64,000 nt of DNA, from assembly GCA_964590005.1 (NCBI GenBank), contig CAZPVJ010000013.1, positions 1-64,000 on the forward strand. Reading direction: 5' to 3'. Shown piece by piece: positions 35,289 to 44,257 of the stretch; the first letter of the stretch is position 1, and each line of letters starts with the position of its first letter. The notes below the pieces were generated by a model. It was given only the letters and a program-made list of their open reading frames with translations, searched no databases and was not told where the DNA came from. The translations under genes and the position numbers were made by a program. The DNA is from CALJFL01 sp964590005. GTDB lineage: Bacteria > Pseudomonadota > Gammaproteobacteria > Pseudomonadales > Halieaceae.

Positions 35289-35909
35289 TTGAGTACCAAA
35301 CCGCGCACGGAACGCAGGTTTCGCAATGTAATCATGCCCACTTCATCGCACCCCGTCATTCGCCGGGTGCGTCGCCAGGGCAATAAGCCGAACATCCATG
35401 GCAATAAGCTGTGGAAGTCGAGCTGCCTGCTCATCGATTACCTGGGCAAACATCCTCCCGCACATACCGACTCGGTGATCGACGTGGGCTGTGGCTGGGG
35501 GATAGGCGGTATCTGGTGTGCCAAAACATTCGGTTCACAGGTCACCTCCATGGATGCTGACGAAAACGTTTTTCCTTACCTTGACGCTGTCGCCGAGTTG
35601 AACGGTGTACAAACCGAACACCTGGTTAACCGATTCGAGAAGCTGACCACAAGGAAGCTGGCACGCTATGACATGCTCATTGCAGCCGATATCTGCTTCT
35701 GGGACGAGTTAATGGAGCCGGTGGAGTCGATGATAGACCGCGCAGTCAGGGCCGGTGTAAAACATATCCTGATCAGCGACCCGGAGCGCTCACCCTTCCT
35801 GGAAATCGCACAACGCTGTCAACAGCGCTACGGGGCAGAGTTGTTCGATTGGCGAACACGCGGTTCTGTTGAAGCCAGCGGCGCAATCCTGCTGCTGGAA
35901 AACGCCTGA
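35289..35909 (+). CDS. Class I SAM-dependent methyltransferase
   Basis: The 206-residue product has SAM-binding motif I VIDVGCGWGIGG (63-74), the acidic end of strand 2 in TSMDADENVFPY and the post-II motif YDMLIAADICFWDEL. The segment NIHGNKLWKSSCLLIDYLG before motif I resembles the methyltransferase-16/ETFB-lysine-methyltransferase group, which modifies proteins. The start is TTG at 35289 with AAGGA six bases upstream and the DUF3604 stop nine bases before, so it is read with that gene. The target is unknown. Confidence 0.82.
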   Translation: MSTKPRTERRFRNVIMPTSSHPVIRRVRRQGNKPNIHGNKLWKSSCLLIDYLGKHPPAHTDSVIDVGCGWGIGGIWCAKTFGSQVTSMDADENVFPYLDAVAELNGVQTEHLVNRFEKLTTRKLARYDMLIAADICFWDELMEPVESMIDRAVRAGVKHILISDPERSPFLEIAQRCQQRYGAELFDWRTRGSVEASGAILLLENA

Positions 35910-35921
35910 CTGGGTAAGCCG

Positions 35922-37241
35922 TCATTCGTAGACCCGATACTGGCGTTTGACGACCCGAGAATCGACCGCTTCGCCATCTTCAAAACGCGGCCGGAAACGC
36001 GTGTTGCGCAGTGCCCGCCGCAGACGACTCGCATAGGCGGCATCCTCACCACCCGCTTCGTGACTTTCCACGTCACGAGCCCGCCCCCGCGCGTTAACCC
36101 TGAAGCTGGCCAGCACCAGGCCAGAATCTTCGCTATCGCGCGGGTGAGGGGGCTGCCAGAAGGCGCCATTATCGGGCAGCTCCACTGGCCGTCCGAACCA
36201 TTCCCCCAACTGCTCCTCATCGGCATCCCCGGCGAGCAATTCGAATGCACTGCGATAGTGATCGAAGGCGCTGTGGCGAATGTCATTCCACTGGTACCAG
36301 TCACCAAGCTCCAGGTGCAGGCGAGCACGTTCGCGCACTGCAATTCCCGGCTGTTCATCCAGCAAACTACTGATGAGGGTACGTCCACGAGAAACCGCCG
36401 TTGAACGCAGGGTTTCGAGTCGGGTGCGATTAAAATCCTGGAAGTTACCGCCAGCGTAACCGGAAACCTGCCGTCCGCCACCCGGTCCATAAAACACATC
36501 TGTTGGCGGCTTAATACGGTCCAGCAGCAGATAGAGATTTCGAAGCTGGCTGATGACCAGCTCTATCTTTACCTGTGGCTCAACCGAGAGATCGCTTTCT
36601 ACAGCCTCCAGCACCTGGCGATTCAAATCATAAAGATCCAGCAAGCGACGATCGTTACCGGCGTCCAGCTCACTTCGAAACGCCTCTCGTTGCCAGCGCA
36701 GGTATTCCAGCGTCGCCTGCATACGGACATCCGTGTACGGCGGCTGTCCAGAGCCATACAGCCTGAAGAAATAGTCATAGCGGTCATCCAGAGCGGCCAG
36801 GTCACCGGCGTCACGGAAAACCTGCAACAGCTCCCGCACCACCGGCACCTGTCGTTCGCTGTACAGTCCGTCATTGATGCGCACCAGGTGGAGCGCCCGC
36901 CGATAAGACGCCAGGGATGCATCAAGCTCGCCCTGTCCGCGGTGGTAACGGGCAAGCCCCAGTAGCGGTTCAGCGAGCCCGTCAGCATAGGGCCCCTGGC
37001 TCGACTCGACCGCGTCCAGCTCCACTTCGAAGGCCTTTCGATCCGCGGCCGACAAGCTGCTACTGCTCACCTCAACAGGCGGTGGCGCCGCGTCTTGCCA
37101 ATCCCGGCCAACAGCGACGAACTGCTGACCGTACGCCGTCGGCCCATCGGCCGCGGCCACTCCGCCCGTCGCGAGGACGAGTAACAGGACGGTGGGGACA
37201 AGCTCAGGGCCACGAACACGGGCACCCAGGTTTCTGAACAC
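35922..37241 (-). CDS. Periplasmic TPR-like protein with TonB C-terminal-like domain
   Basis: The 439-residue product has a signal peptide (hydrophobic VPTVLLLVLATGGVAAA, cleavage near residue 31), a helical TPR-like middle (for example LGLARYHRGQGELDASLASY and LELGDWYQWNDIRHSAFDHY) and a C-terminal TonB-C-like fold (GLVLASFRVNARGRARDVES, then LRRALRNTRFRPRFEDGEAV and QYRVYE). It lacks the N-terminal anchor helix and the Pro-rich spacer of real TonB, so it is unlikely to energise receptors and may serve as an envelope binding protein. The GTG start has no clear ribosome site. Function unknown. Confidence 0.72.
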   Translation of the reverse strand: MFRNLGARVRGPELVPTVLLLVLATGGVAAADGPTAYGQQFVAVGRDWQDAAPPPVEVSSSSLSAADRKAFEVELDAVESSQGPYADGLAEPLLGLARYHRGQGELDASLASYRRALHLVRINDGLYSERQVPVVRELLQVFRDAGDLAALDDRYDYFFRLYGSGQPPYTDVRMQATLEYLRWQREAFRSELDAGNDRRLLDLYDLNRQVLEAVESDLSVEPQVKIELVISQLRNLYLLLDRIKPPTDVFYGPGGGRQVSGYAGGNFQDFNRTRLETLRSTAVSRGRTLISSLLDEQPGIAVRERARLHLELGDWYQWNDIRHSAFDHYRSAFELLAGDADEEQLGEWFGRPVELPDNGAFWQPPHPRDSEDSGLVLASFRVNARGRARDVESHEAGGEDAAYASRLRRALRNTRFRPRFEDGEAVDSRVVKRQYRVYE

Positions 37242-37442
37242 TTTTTAACCAAATTTTCTGGAGTAAGAGGTGTAGAAATGATATAACGACGCCAAAATTT
37301 GCTCACCCATAAAAAGCGTCATCATTCCTCGAGCAAATAATCCAATATGACGGCAAAGCTGTGCGTGCAGCGTGAGGCAACACACTCACCAGCTGACGGG
37401 CGGCAATGAATACAGGGCGAGGCCCCAAGAGAATTCGATACT

Positions 37443-39203
37443 ATGAAGCAGCTCGGAATTTTAGACAGCGCATTTATCAACCTTGAGCAAACCAATACAC
37501 CTCAGCACGTCGGCGGCCTGGGTATCTATGACCCCTCTACAGCGCCCGGTGGCTTTGTGCGATTCAAGCAGGTCATTGCCAACTTCGAGAGGCGGCTGAA
37601 TCAGAACCCGCTCTTCAGAACACGACTGGTAGAGGTACCGGGTGGGCTGGACAGGCCGTACTGGGTCAAGGACGCCAACTTTGACGTTGAGTTTCACCTG
37701 CGTCACATCGCTCTCCCCGCCCCCGGGGACTGGCGTCAGTTTTGTATACAGGTGGCACGCCTGCATTCGCGGCCACTGGACTTGTCGCGGCCTCTATGGG
37801 AAGCCTACATCATCGAGGGCCTGGACAATATTCCCAACCTGCCCGAGGGCTGCTTTGCGATCTATACCAAGATGCACCACGCCCTGGTGGACGGCGCCGG
37901 TGGCTCCAGCTTCATGGCCATGCTCCACGACCTGGAACCCAACCCAAAGGACGAGGGCGATTTCACCCCCGAGCCACGCCTCGTGGACAGCGAACCATCT
38001 GTTGCCGAACTACTCACCAAGGCTTCCATCAACTCGGTGAAGAACACCGTTGGGCTGGTCAGGGGAGCGGTCAAAAATTCCGTGGGCATGGGCAAATATG
38101 CACTGGACATTGCCCGCAAGGAAATACCTGCCCCGGATGTATCAGCCCCGAAAACGATACTCAACAAACCGGTGGGGCCTCACCGGGTATTCGATGCCGC
38201 GGAGTTTCCCCTGGAGGGTTTCAAGGACATCAAGAATGCGGCCGATGTGAAGCTCAATGACGTTGCACTGGCCATCATCGGCGGTGCTTTGCAGCGCTAC
38301 CTGGCGGCGAAAGGCGAGAACCCTGAGGGGTCCCTCGCTGCGAGCATGCCGCTCAATATGCGTACCCGGCGCGACATGACCGAAGAGAACAACCAGGTCG
38401 GCGCTGTGTTCGCTTCGATGCATACCGATGTAGAAGACCCTATTGAGCGTCTCCGCGCCGTTCATGGCACGACCGCTGAAGCCAAGGAGTTTGGCGAGGC
38501 GAGTCCCATGGTCGACATATTGAAGATCGCCGGCGCATTCTCACCCTTTATCGCCCGCTCTGTCGCCGGCTTCTGGGCACGTAACGAAATTTCAAAGCAC
38601 TTGCCCGTCAATGTTTCGACAGTGATTTCCAACGTCGCCGGTCCCGACTTTCCGCTCTATTGCGCCGGTGCCAGGATGGTCGACTATTACGGGTTGGGTG
38701 TATTGACGCCCGGCATGGGTATCTTCCACCTGGTATTCAGCTACTCGGGCAAGGTAACCCTGTCTGTACTGGCTGATAGAGACATCATGCCTGACCCGGA
38801 GTTTTATCACGATTGCCTGGTTGCCTCTTACGAGGAGATGTATGCGGCTGCAATCAGCCTGGCTAAGCCGGCCCGAAGCAAGAAAGCCAAGGCCGAAATA
38901 AAAGCCAAGGCGAAAGTGAGTTCACCACGCCGAAAGCGAGCGGCAGAGCCCAAGGGTACCGACAAGGACAAGGCCAAGCCGTCTAAAGCCCGGGCCGCGA
39001 AGGCAGCACCCAAGGCCAAGCCAAAGGCAAAAGCCAAAGCAAAAGCCAAAGCAAAAACCAGGGCCAAGGCGAAACCCAAGGCCAGTGCCAGCAAGCCCGC
39101 GGTGAAAGCCGCCAGTAAGGGTTCACCGAGGCCGAAAGCAACGCGCCGGAAAACGGGTAAACCTGACCTGAAGGTCGTGCCCAAGTTAAAGGCCGTATCC
39201 TGA
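37443..39203 (+). CDS. Wax ester synthase/diacylglycerol acyltransferase with histone-H1-like tail
   Basis: The 586-residue product is a WS/DGAT-family O-acyltransferase that makes wax esters or triacylglycerol from acyl-CoA. The N-terminal ~475 residues are a full family member: MKQLGILDSAFINLEQTNTP, the active site H145-H-A-L-V-D150-G in KMHHALVDGAGG, SMPLNMRT, and NVSTVISNVAGPDFPLYCAG. The last ~110 residues (477-586) are an extra Lys/Ala/Pro-rich tail with repeated KAKA units and no acidic residues to speak of, like bacterial histone-H1-like or AlgP tails. Such a tail could bind DNA, polyphosphate or anionic lipid-droplet surfaces. The gene stands alone, with a strong terminator downstream. 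Confidence 0.9.
   Translation: MKQLGILDSAFINLEQTNTPQHVGGLGIYDPSTAPGGFVRFKQVIANFERRLNQNPLFRTRLVEVPGGLDRPYWVKDANFDVEFHLRHIALPAPGDWRQFCIQVARLHSRPLDLSRPLWEAYIIEGLDNIPNLPEGCFAIYTKMHHALVDGAGGSSFMAMLHDLEPNPKDEGDFTPEPRLVDSEPSVAELLTKASINSVKNTVGLVRGAVKNSVGMGKYALDIARKEIPAPDVSAPKTILNKPVGPHRVFDAAEFPLEGFKDIKNAADVKLNDVALAIIGGALQRYLAAKGENPEGSLAASMPLNMRTRRDMTEENNQVGAVFASMHTDVEDPIERLRAVHGTTAEAKEFGEASPMVDILKIAGAFSPFIARSVAGFWARNEISKHLPVNVSTVISNVAGPDFPLYCAGARMVDYYGLGVLTPGMGIFHLVFSYSGKVTLSVLADRDIMPDPEFYHDCLVASYEEMYAAAISLAKPARSKKAKAEIKAKAKVSSPRRKRAAEPKGTDKDKAKPSKARAAKAAPKAKPKAKAKAKAKAKTRAKAKPKASASKPAVKAASKGSPRPKATRRKTGKPDLKVVPKLKAVS
39027..39062 (+). repeat. 12-base tandem repeat in the WS/DGAT tail
   Basis: GCAAAAGCCAAA is repeated exactly at 39027-39038 and 39039-39050, with a third partial copy after it. 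It encodes AKAK units of the Lys/Ala tail. Such repeats can expand and contract by slippage, in steps of four codons, without breaking the frame. Confidence 0.75.
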
Positions 39204-39224
39204 GCAGCAACCCGCTAGTGCATA

Positions 39225-39256
39225 CAAAAAACCCGGCCTGATCAGCCGGGTTTTTT
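39225..39256 (+). terminator. Rho-independent terminator of the WS/DGAT gene
   Basis: AAAAAA-ACCCGGC (39225-39237), a 7-base loop, then GCCGGGT-TTTTT (39245-39256) form a strong hairpin with a T run, 21 bases after the stop. The A run on the other side makes it bidirectional. Confidence 0.9.
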
Positions 39257-39299
39257 GTTTTGGGCAGGTTAATCCAACCAGGACCAAGCTGGCGGCCAT

Positions 39300-39324
39300 A
39301 AAAAAGCCCACCGAAGAGGTGGGC
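39300..39324 (-). terminator. Minus-strand rho-independent terminator without a gene
   Basis: On the minus strand GCCCACC, a 5-base loop (TCTTC) and GGTGGGC are followed by six T. It is a canonical terminator oriented leftwards, yet no minus-strand gene lies to its right before the LysR gene, which is on the plus strand. It would end a short untranslated transcript, or block antisense transcription. Confidence 0.7.
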
Positions 39325-39411
39325 TCGAAAATTAACTCCAGCATGGACCTGGATGGTTTCCCATCATCTAAATGGGGTGCCCATCACCACCTTGACTACA
39401 TCTCTCAAGGC

Positions 39412-39443
39412 CTGATTAAGAGTTGTAATCAGTGTAAACACTG
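39412..39443. promoter_or_regulatory. Two overlapping inverted repeats upstream of the LysR gene
   Basis: CTGATTA-N7-TAATCAG (39412-39432) and CAGTGT-AA-ACACTG (39430-39443) are both perfect and share three bases. They lie 60-95 bases before the LysR start codon in an AT-rich region. Either may be an operator; the first (T-N11-A-like, dyad around an AT-rich centre) fits a LysR-type autoregulatory site. Function inferred. Confidence 0.5.
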
Positions 39444-39504
39444 ACTGTTATATATCAAATGTATTTGTTTTATACTAATCATGAATTTAATTCATGTATT
39501 AGCT

Positions 39505-40464
39505 ATGGATATAAAAGACCTCGCCCGGGTGGACCTGAACCTGCTACTCGCTTTACAGGTGTTGCTGGAGGAGCGCAGCGTCTCCCGGGCCGCGGAGCGA
39601 TTGAATATCACCCAGCCAGCCATGAGCAAGACGCTGTCCCGGCTCCGAAGTACCTTCGATGACCCCCTGTTCACCCGCAGCAGCCGCAGCATTCAACCCA
39701 CCCCCAGGGCACTGGATCTGGCGTATGACCTGCAAGAAGTTCTGGGTAACGTTGTCCGCTTACTGGATGTCGTCGAGTTCGATCCGGCCGCCTTCTCCGG
39801 GGAGTTCACCATCGCGCTCTCGGAATACATTGGCGCGACATTACTGCCAAACCTGGTTCAGCGTTTGCACGAGCAGGCGCCGCAATTGAGCATTCGAACC
39901 ATCACCCGGGTGGACAACCAGCTGGACCAACTAGCCAATGGCCAGCTGGATTTTGCTATTCATATCCGTCGTGGCCATTACCCTGCAGATTTTACGGTGG
40001 AGGCACTGGGCAGTTCTCCGCCCGCAATCCTGGTTCGGGAGGCGCATCCCTTGACGCAGGGTGAGATCACCTGGGAGCGGCTGGCAGCTTACCCACTGAT
40101 CAGCCTGTACATATCGGAATTAGACAAGTCCGAAATAGCACAGACCAGCAACACCTACCTGCGAGCCAGGGACCCGGAGCAGGCGGCTTTCGAGACCTCC
40201 CACCTGCTGACCGCACTGGAGGTCATCAGGAGCACCGATTACTTCCTGCGCGGCCCGGAATTTGTCACTCGCAACCGCGCCGCTACCGAAGGCATCGTCG
40301 CCCTGCCCCTACCGGCCGGCAGCGAATACACCATGGACTACGTCATGGTCCGCCATGCACGCACCGCCAATTCACCGCTGCACCATTGGCTTTGGCAGGA
40401 AATTCTCTCTGTCATCCAGGGCCAGAGCTCGCGGGTGCGCGTTCCGGGTCTGCTGTCCACGTGA
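39505..40464 (+). CDS. LysR-family transcriptional regulator
   Basis: The 319-residue product has the N-terminal winged HTH (VDLNLLLALQVLLEERSVSR, then AAERLNITQPAMSKTLSRLR) of the NodD/PcpR-like LysR subgroup and a periplasmic-binding-like effector domain. Start: an ATG at 39481 is in frame, but TATACT at 39471-39476 looks like a -10 element, which would put transcription start close to 39483; the ATG at 39505 (MDIKDLARVDLN) is therefore preferred. Neither has a clear ribosome site. The target genes are not evident; neighbours on both sides are unrelated. Confidence 0.85.
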   Translation: MDIKDLARVDLNLLLALQVLLEERSVSRAAERLNITQPAMSKTLSRLRSTFDDPLFTRSSRSIQPTPRALDLAYDLQEVLGNVVRLLDVVEFDPAAFSGEFTIALSEYIGATLLPNLVQRLHEQAPQLSIRTITRVDNQLDQLANGQLDFAIHIRRGHYPADFTVEALGSSPPAILVREAHPLTQGEITWERLAAYPLISLYISELDKSEIAQTSNTYLRARDPEQAAFETSHLLTALEVIRSTDYFLRGPEFVTRNRAATEGIVALPLPAGSEYTMDYVMVRHARTANSPLHHWLWQEILSVIQGQSSRVRVPGLLST

Positions 40465-40544
40465 AGCACTCCTGCGCTCGAGGCCGTGTCTGTGGCATAC
40501 TCCTCGGCCATCGTTAAGCACGCCGGCACGGCAAAGCAGCACTC

Positions 40545-41360
40545 ATGAGCAAGAAGAAACGGCGCGATATTCCTCGCTTCAACACAGCGATCATCGAGAC
40601 ACACTGTCACCTGGATTATCTCGACGATGATGGCCTGCAGGACACCCTGCAACGGTGTAACGATCTGGGCATCGAGCGGATTATCACTATCGCCGTCTCC
40701 CCGGATAACCTGGGCACTGTGCTGTCCTTGACGCGCACTGCTGACAACATCTGGGGCACCCAGGGGATTCACCCCCATGAGGCAGACGCCTACAACGACA
40801 GCGTTGAAACGTTGATCAGGACAGGGTGCAGTGACGAGCGGATTCTTGCCGTCGGCGAAATCGGCCTGGACTACTACTACGATCATGCGGATCGAAGCGC
40901 ACAGAGAGAAGCGTTTGAGCGGCAATTACAACTCGCCGTTGAGTTGGAAATGCCCGTGGTCATTCATACCCGCGAGGCTGATGACGATACGCGAGCCATC
41001 CTGCAAAACTTCGAAAGCGCGCTGACTCGCAAGGGCGTAATACACAGCTTCACATCGAGTCTGGCGCTGGCAAAATACTGCCTGGACAGTGGCTTCATGC
41101 TCGGATTCAATGGAATAACAACCTTCAATCGTGCCGATAATGTACGGGAAGTGGTGGCCGCCACCCCGCTAGACAGGATCCTGCTGGAAACCGACGCCCC
41201 ATACCTCACGCCCGTGCCCTATCGCGGCAGACCCAACGCACCCCACTTCCTGCCCTTCGTGGCGGAGAAAGTGGCCGAGGTAAAAGCCGTTGATATAGAG
41301 GTACTACTGCGACAGGCGCACGCCAATAGTTTGCAGCTGTTCTTTCAGGGACCGGCCTGA
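40545..41360 (+). CDS. TatD family metal-dependent hydrolase (DNase)
   Basis: The 271-residue product is a TIM-barrel TatD hydrolase: metal ligands in ETHCHLD (His20, His22), GEIGLDYYY (Glu), VVIHTREADDD (His), VIHSFTSS (His) and LLETDAPYL (Asp). TatD proteins are 3'-5' exonucleases or deoxyribonucleases in DNA repair. It could be a YjjV- or YcfH-type paralogue; the insertion-free length and HEADAYND segment do not decide. The extra basic N-terminus (MSKKKRRDIPRF) is slightly longer than usual. It is transcribed ahead of rapA with 121 bases between. Confidence 0.9.
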   Translation: MSKKKRRDIPRFNTAIIETHCHLDYLDDDGLQDTLQRCNDLGIERIITIAVSPDNLGTVLSLTRTADNIWGTQGIHPHEADAYNDSVETLIRTGCSDERILAVGEIGLDYYYDHADRSAQREAFERQLQLAVELEMPVVIHTREADDDTRAILQNFESALTRKGVIHSFTSSLALAKYCLDSGFMLGFNGITTFNRADNVREVVAATPLDRILLETDAPYLTPVPYRGRPNAPHFLPFVAEKVAEVKAVDIEVLLRQAHANSLQLFFQGPA

Positions 41361-41481
41361 AAACACACGACTGCGTTCAGCTTTTTACCCGGTGTATCGC
41401 CCCGCCACGCGGGTTCGGTGCTAAACTACGCCACCCCAACCCGGCCTGCGCATACGTGCGCAATGGATAACAACGGCATAC

Positions 41482-44244
41482 ATGGATTACATCATAGGAC
41501 AGCGCTGGGTTAGCCATGCCGACGCCCAGCTTGGCCTTGGCATCATCGTGGAACTCGAAGGCCGCCGGGTTACCGTCAACTTTCCGGCAGTTGGCGAGGA
41601 GCGCACCTACGCGACTGAAAATGCACCACTCACGCGGCTGCGCTTCAAGCCGGGCGATTTTGTATCGACGGTCAACGATGTCGAGTTGAAGATCCTGGAG
41701 GTCGAGGAATACCAGGGTCTGCTGATCTACGTCGGCACCGACCACCACGACGAAATGGTGACCATCTCCGAGCTAGAGCTGGACGCCTTCGTCCAATTGA
41801 CCACACCACAGCAGCGGCTGCTTAACGGACACTTCGACAAAAATCGCGACTTCGCGCTCAGAGTCGCCACCCTGAATCATATCGCCCGCATGCAAGGCTC
41901 AGGTGCCCGCGGCCTGATGGGTTCAAGAACCAGCCTGCTGCCTCACCAGGTGTATATCGCCAATGAAGTTGGCCAGCGGTTCGCACCCAGGGTGTTGTTG
42001 GCAGACGAGGTCGGGCTGGGCAAGACCATCGAAGCCGGCATGATCATCCACCAGCAACTGCTCACTGGCCGCGCCAGCCGGGTGCTGATACTGGTACCCG
42101 CTAGCCTGTTGCACCAGTGGCTGGTGGAAATGCTGCGCCGTTTCAACCTGCATTTCTCGCTGTTCGATAATGATCGGCTGGCGGAGATCAGCGAGGGTAA
42201 CCCCTTTGAGACAGAGCAACTGGTGCTCTGCGCCAGTGACTTGTTTGACCAGCAACCGGATCTGCAGTCACAGGCCCTGTCCGCCGACTGGGACATGGTT
42301 ATCGTCGATGAAGCACACCACCTGCACTGGTCGGAAGACGCCGTCGGCGAGGACTATCGCTTCGTAGAGGCCCTCGCCAGGCACAGCGCGGGCTTGCTTT
42401 TGCTGACCGCCACACCAGAGCAGGTGGGGCAAGCCAGCCACTTCGCCCGACTGCGCCTGCTCGATCCTTCGCGTTTCCACGACCTGGAAAGTTTTCGGCA
42501 ACAGGAGCAGCACTATCGACAGTGGAGCGACCTTGTCGACGCCCTGGACCGGGGAGAGCACCCTGCTGATCTTCCCGAGGGCCTGGACCCGGCAGAGGCC
42601 CCGGAAGACCTGATTGCCAAGATCCTGGACCGACACGGTACGGGGCGCGTACTGTTTCGCAACACCCGCGCCGCAATCAGCGGGTTCCCACAAAGACAGC
42701 TGCACGCCTATCCGCTGCCGTCACCCGAAGAGTACGCCCTGGCGGATGTCGACCTGGCAGCCAGGCTACATCCGGAACTGCCCTATGTGGATGATAGCTG
42801 GCTCAATTTCGACCCGCGTGTGCAATGGCTTGAGGACACACTGAAAGACCTGCGGCCTGAGAAAGTGCTGGTCATTTGCGCGCATGCCGATACAGCCGTC
42901 GCCCTGGAGCATCATCTGCACCTGCGCGCCGGGATTCGATCGGCGGCGTTTTATGAGGGCTTATCGATCATCGAGCGGGATCGCGCCGCGGCCTATTTCG
43001 CTGACGATGTCAGCGGTGCCCAAACCCTGGTGTGTTCCGAGATTGGCAGCGAGGGCCGCAACTTTCAGTTCGCCCATCACCTGATTCTTTTCGATCTGCC
43101 ACTGAACCCTGACCTGCTGGAACAGCGGATCGGCAGGCTGGACCGCATAGGCCAGTCCGAAGACGTACATATTCATGTGCCCTACCTTGAGGGCACTGCC
43201 CAGGAAGGCTTACTGGAGTGGTATCAACAGGGGCTGAACCTGTTTTGCGATAGCTGTTCTGCTGGGTACATGATTTTTGAGAATTTCCGCGAGCGGCTGT
43301 TGCCTGAACTGACACAGCGCACAGACGCCTTCCCGACTCTCATCGCGGATACAGCTGCCTTCACCGAGCAAACACGCAACGAACTTCGAGAGGGCCGCGA
43401 TCGACTGCTGGAACGCAATTCATGTAAGCCGGAGTTCGCCCGGCAGCTCATCGAGGAAATCAGCGCCAATGAGGACAGTGAGGTCCTGCAGGACTACCTG
43501 GAGGCCCTGTGCGAGTCATTTGGCGTCGATCATGAATTTCACTCCGAGCGAGCGTTGATTCTCCGTCCGACTGATCACATGCTGACCGGTCACTTCCCCT
43601 ACGTGAAAGAGGATGGCACCACGATCACCTTCAGTCGCGATATGGCGCTGGCCAGGGAGGATATGGAGTTTGTCACGTGGGAACACCCGATGTTGGTTGA
43701 GGCCATGGACATGGTGCACTCAACCGAGCTGGGCAATGCCGCCATCGGTACCATAAAGCTGAAAGGCATCGCCCCTGGCACCATGCTGCTCGAATCAATC
43801 TACACAGTGAATTGCGTGGCGCCGAAGGCACTGGAGGTTGAGCGCTTCCTGCCGCTGTCCCCCATGAGATTGCTGGTCGATGCGCGTGGCAAGGAATTGG
43901 CTGAACTGGTACCACACGAGCGTCTCAATACGCTGGTCGAAAAGGTCCAAAAACCGACCGCGCTGGCCATCATCAAGCGGGTCCAGAAAGAAGTCGACGC
44001 CAAGATGGCGCTGGCCAATGCCCAGGCCGAGGAACGCTTGGCAGCGCTACTGGACAGCGCGGAGAGCGCCATGCGCGAATCACTGGGTGCTGAGCTGCAG
44101 CGCCTGGAAGCGCTGCAGGCGGTCAATCCCTCAATCCGGCAGGAGGAGATAGATCACCTGCGCTATAGGATCGACGAGTGCGCACTGCATATCCAGCACG
44201 CCAACCTCCAGATGCAGGCCCTGCGCCTGATCATTACTACCTGA
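41482..44244 (+). CDS. rapA: RNA polymerase-associated ATPase RapA (HepA)
   Basis: RapA is a SWI2/SNF2-type ATPase that binds RNA polymerase and helps to recycle it. The 920-residue product has the two N-terminal Tudor-like domains (IIGQRWVSHADAQLGLGIIV and following), Walker A in DEVGLGKTIEAGMI, the DEAH box in VIVDEAHHLHW, the RecA2 segment CSEIGSEGRNFQFAHHLILF with QRIGRLDRIGQ, and the RapA-specific C-terminal domain with the coiled coil near the end. It is somewhat shorter than the E. coli protein (968) but complete. Confidence 0.96.
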   Translation: MDYIIGQRWVSHADAQLGLGIIVELEGRRVTVNFPAVGEERTYATENAPLTRLRFKPGDFVSTVNDVELKILEVEEYQGLLIYVGTDHHDEMVTISELELDAFVQLTTPQQRLLNGHFDKNRDFALRVATLNHIARMQGSGARGLMGSRTSLLPHQVYIANEVGQRFAPRVLLADEVGLGKTIEAGMIIHQQLLTGRASRVLILVPASLLHQWLVEMLRRFNLHFSLFDNDRLAEISEGNPFETEQLVLCASDLFDQQPDLQSQALSADWDMVIVDEAHHLHWSEDAVGEDYRFVEALARHSAGLLLLTATPEQVGQASHFARLRLLDPSRFHDLESFRQQEQHYRQWSDLVDALDRGEHPADLPEGLDPAEAPEDLIAKILDRHGTGRVLFRNTRAAISGFPQRQLHAYPLPSPEEYALADVDLAARLHPELPYVDDSWLNFDPRVQWLEDTLKDLRPEKVLVICAHADTAVALEHHLHLRAGIRSAAFYEGLSIIERDRAAAYFADDVSGAQTLVCSEIGSEGRNFQFAHHLILFDLPLNPDLLEQRIGRLDRIGQSEDVHIHVPYLEGTAQEGLLEWYQQGLNLFCDSCSAGYMIFENFRERLLPELTQRTDAFPTLIADTAAFTEQTRNELREGRDRLLERNSCKPEFARQLIEEISANEDSEVLQDYLEALCESFGVDHEFHSERALILRPTDHMLTGHFPYVKEDGTTITFSRDMALAREDMEFVTWEHPMLVEAMDMVHSTELGNAAIGTIKLKGIAPGTMLLESIYTVNCVAPKALEVERFLPLSPMRLLVDARGKELAELVPHERLNTLVEKVQKPTALAIIKRVQKEVDAKMALANAQAEERLAALLDSAESAMRESLGAELQRLEALQAVNPSIRQEEIDHLRYRIDECALHIQHANLQMQALRLIITT

Positions 44245-44257
44245 GTAACTAACCGAA

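Larger units (their letters stand above)
39300..39455 (-). ncRNA. Candidate small RNA upstream of the LysR gene
   Basis: The 300 bases between the WS/DGAT and LysR genes contain no ORF of note, but the minus strand ends in a canonical terminator (39300-39324). The strip to its right could carry a transcript of about 100-150 bases starting in the AT-rich region near 39455-39475. No promoter with good -35 and -10 spacing was recognised, so the 5' end is a guess. Known families were not recognised. The terminator is seen; the RNA is inferred. Confidence 0.25.

Noticed and set aside
38870..39203. Repetitive sequence considered as a CRISPR or intergenic repeat
   Set aside because: Repeats are 12 bases, in frame and encode a Lys/Ala tail; there are no spacers.
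41482..44244. SNF2 helicase considered as part of a defence system
   Set aside because: The Tudor-like N-terminus and RapA C-terminal domain identify it as housekeeping RapA, and no nuclease, methylase or other defence partner is adjacent.
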